64,000 nt of DNA from Owenia fusiformis. Lineage: Eukaryota; Annelida; Polychaeta; Sabellida; Oweniidae. Shown piece after piece: positions 63,411-64,000 of this stretch. The stretch is from contig CAIIXF020000001.1 of assembly GCA_903813345.2 (NCBI GenBank), positions 57,741,885 to 57,805,884 of the forward strand. The letters are read 5' to 3'. How positions within the stretch are numbered: position 1 is the first letter of the stretch; the number at the start of each line of letters is the position of its first letter. Position numbers and translations under genes: made by a program. The notes beneath the pieces were generated by a model. That model saw only the letters and a list, made by a program, of their open reading frames with translations, did no database searches and was not told the origin of the DNA.

Positions 63411-64000
63411 CGCACGCATAAATGTGATTATCCAATATAATTAGGGGAGGGCTATTTGAAATAGTTTTTGGTCTCAGGCGCGACCCAGGGCTGTTGTCTT
63501 TTAAAGGACATTTCGTTGAAAATGAGCCATTCGGCTGATAATTGGTAAGAGTTTGCGATCTTATAATGTATAACTGTAACTCAGACACATATTTTGACAC
63601 GATTCTGTTGGAAATAAGCTTTGAACCGAGAGATATTCACGATTGATATGCACATTTTTGATTGTGCCATTGCTTTTCCATTGCACAATCCATGTATTGA
63701 TAGAAGAAACATTAATAATGCAGATTGGTTTACCTTCAATACATGGCAGACACTGCATATCGGTCTATTAATACCAGTTTGTGCCTTAAATAGTTTTATA
63801 TTTCCATCCACGGCCTGGAGCCTGGGTGTGTTTGTCTCTTATGTGTATGCTTGTGCATGGACTTCTAATCACTAGCAGAATTTAACATGATGCAAACTCG
63901 ACATTATAACTCATGCTGTAACATTTTGACTTCGCTGGAAAACAATAGGAATTATTTTTCTTGCCAATCAATCATGAATCACAATCAACATTTCAGAATG
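63411..64000. other. Right edge of window, nothing recognised
   Basis: Short frames on both strands lack known domains. No repeat family identified. Confidence 0.4.

Overview
This is eukaryotic, clearly metazoan, nuclear DNA. It is AT-rich by eye, its genes are split by many introns, and it is dominated by transposon relics, foldback elements and tandem repeats. The gene families (MARCH-type RING-CH ligase, DIMT1, a WSCD-type sulfotransferase, TTC4), the CCCTAA telomere-like tract and the element types fit a marine invertebrate. I cannot name the species or phylum with confidence. No prokaryotic, viral or CRISPR features were seen.

Layout. 1-14.5 kb holds no convincing gene. It contains a GGCTCC minisatellite running into a 154-bp satellite (3.9-5.4 kb), a 2.2-kb hAT-like non-autonomous element (6.5-8.7 kb) and long foldback elements (9.17-10.06, 11.79-12.33 and 13.48-13.80 kb). 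14.5-19.65 kb (minus) is a RING-CH membrane E3 ligase with three coding exons; its promoter is probably near 25.7-26 kb. 19.7-28.4 kb holds decayed hAT sequence with a BED zinc-finger relic, a TGTCACCAC foldback and degenerate telomere repeats.

28.45-54.62 kb (plus) is the complete 12-exon DIMT1 gene for the 18S rRNA dimethyladenosine transferase, reconstructed to 306 aa. Intron 1 carries a 5.5-kb higher-order repeat built on AGGTCA half-sites. Intron 8 (11.5 kb) carries, on the opposite strand, the 3' exons of a WSCD-like Golgi sulfotransferase, plus a mariner relic, an hAT element inside a foldback, and a pogo-like element inserted in a LINE reverse-transcriptase fragment. 55.88-61.23 kb (minus) is the complete TTC4 gene, nine coding exons and 390 aa, tail to tail with DIMT1. 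61.3-64 kb contains a three-level nest of transposons with a preserved empty site.

DIMT1 and TTC4 are housekeeping genes (ribosome maturation; Hsp90/Hsp70 co-chaperone). The MARCH-like ligase and the sulfotransferase act on membrane or secretory-pathway proteins. Nothing indicates that the four genes form one pathway. The notable biology lies in the repeat architecture, the nested antisense gene and a triplicated splice-donor segment in DIMT1.
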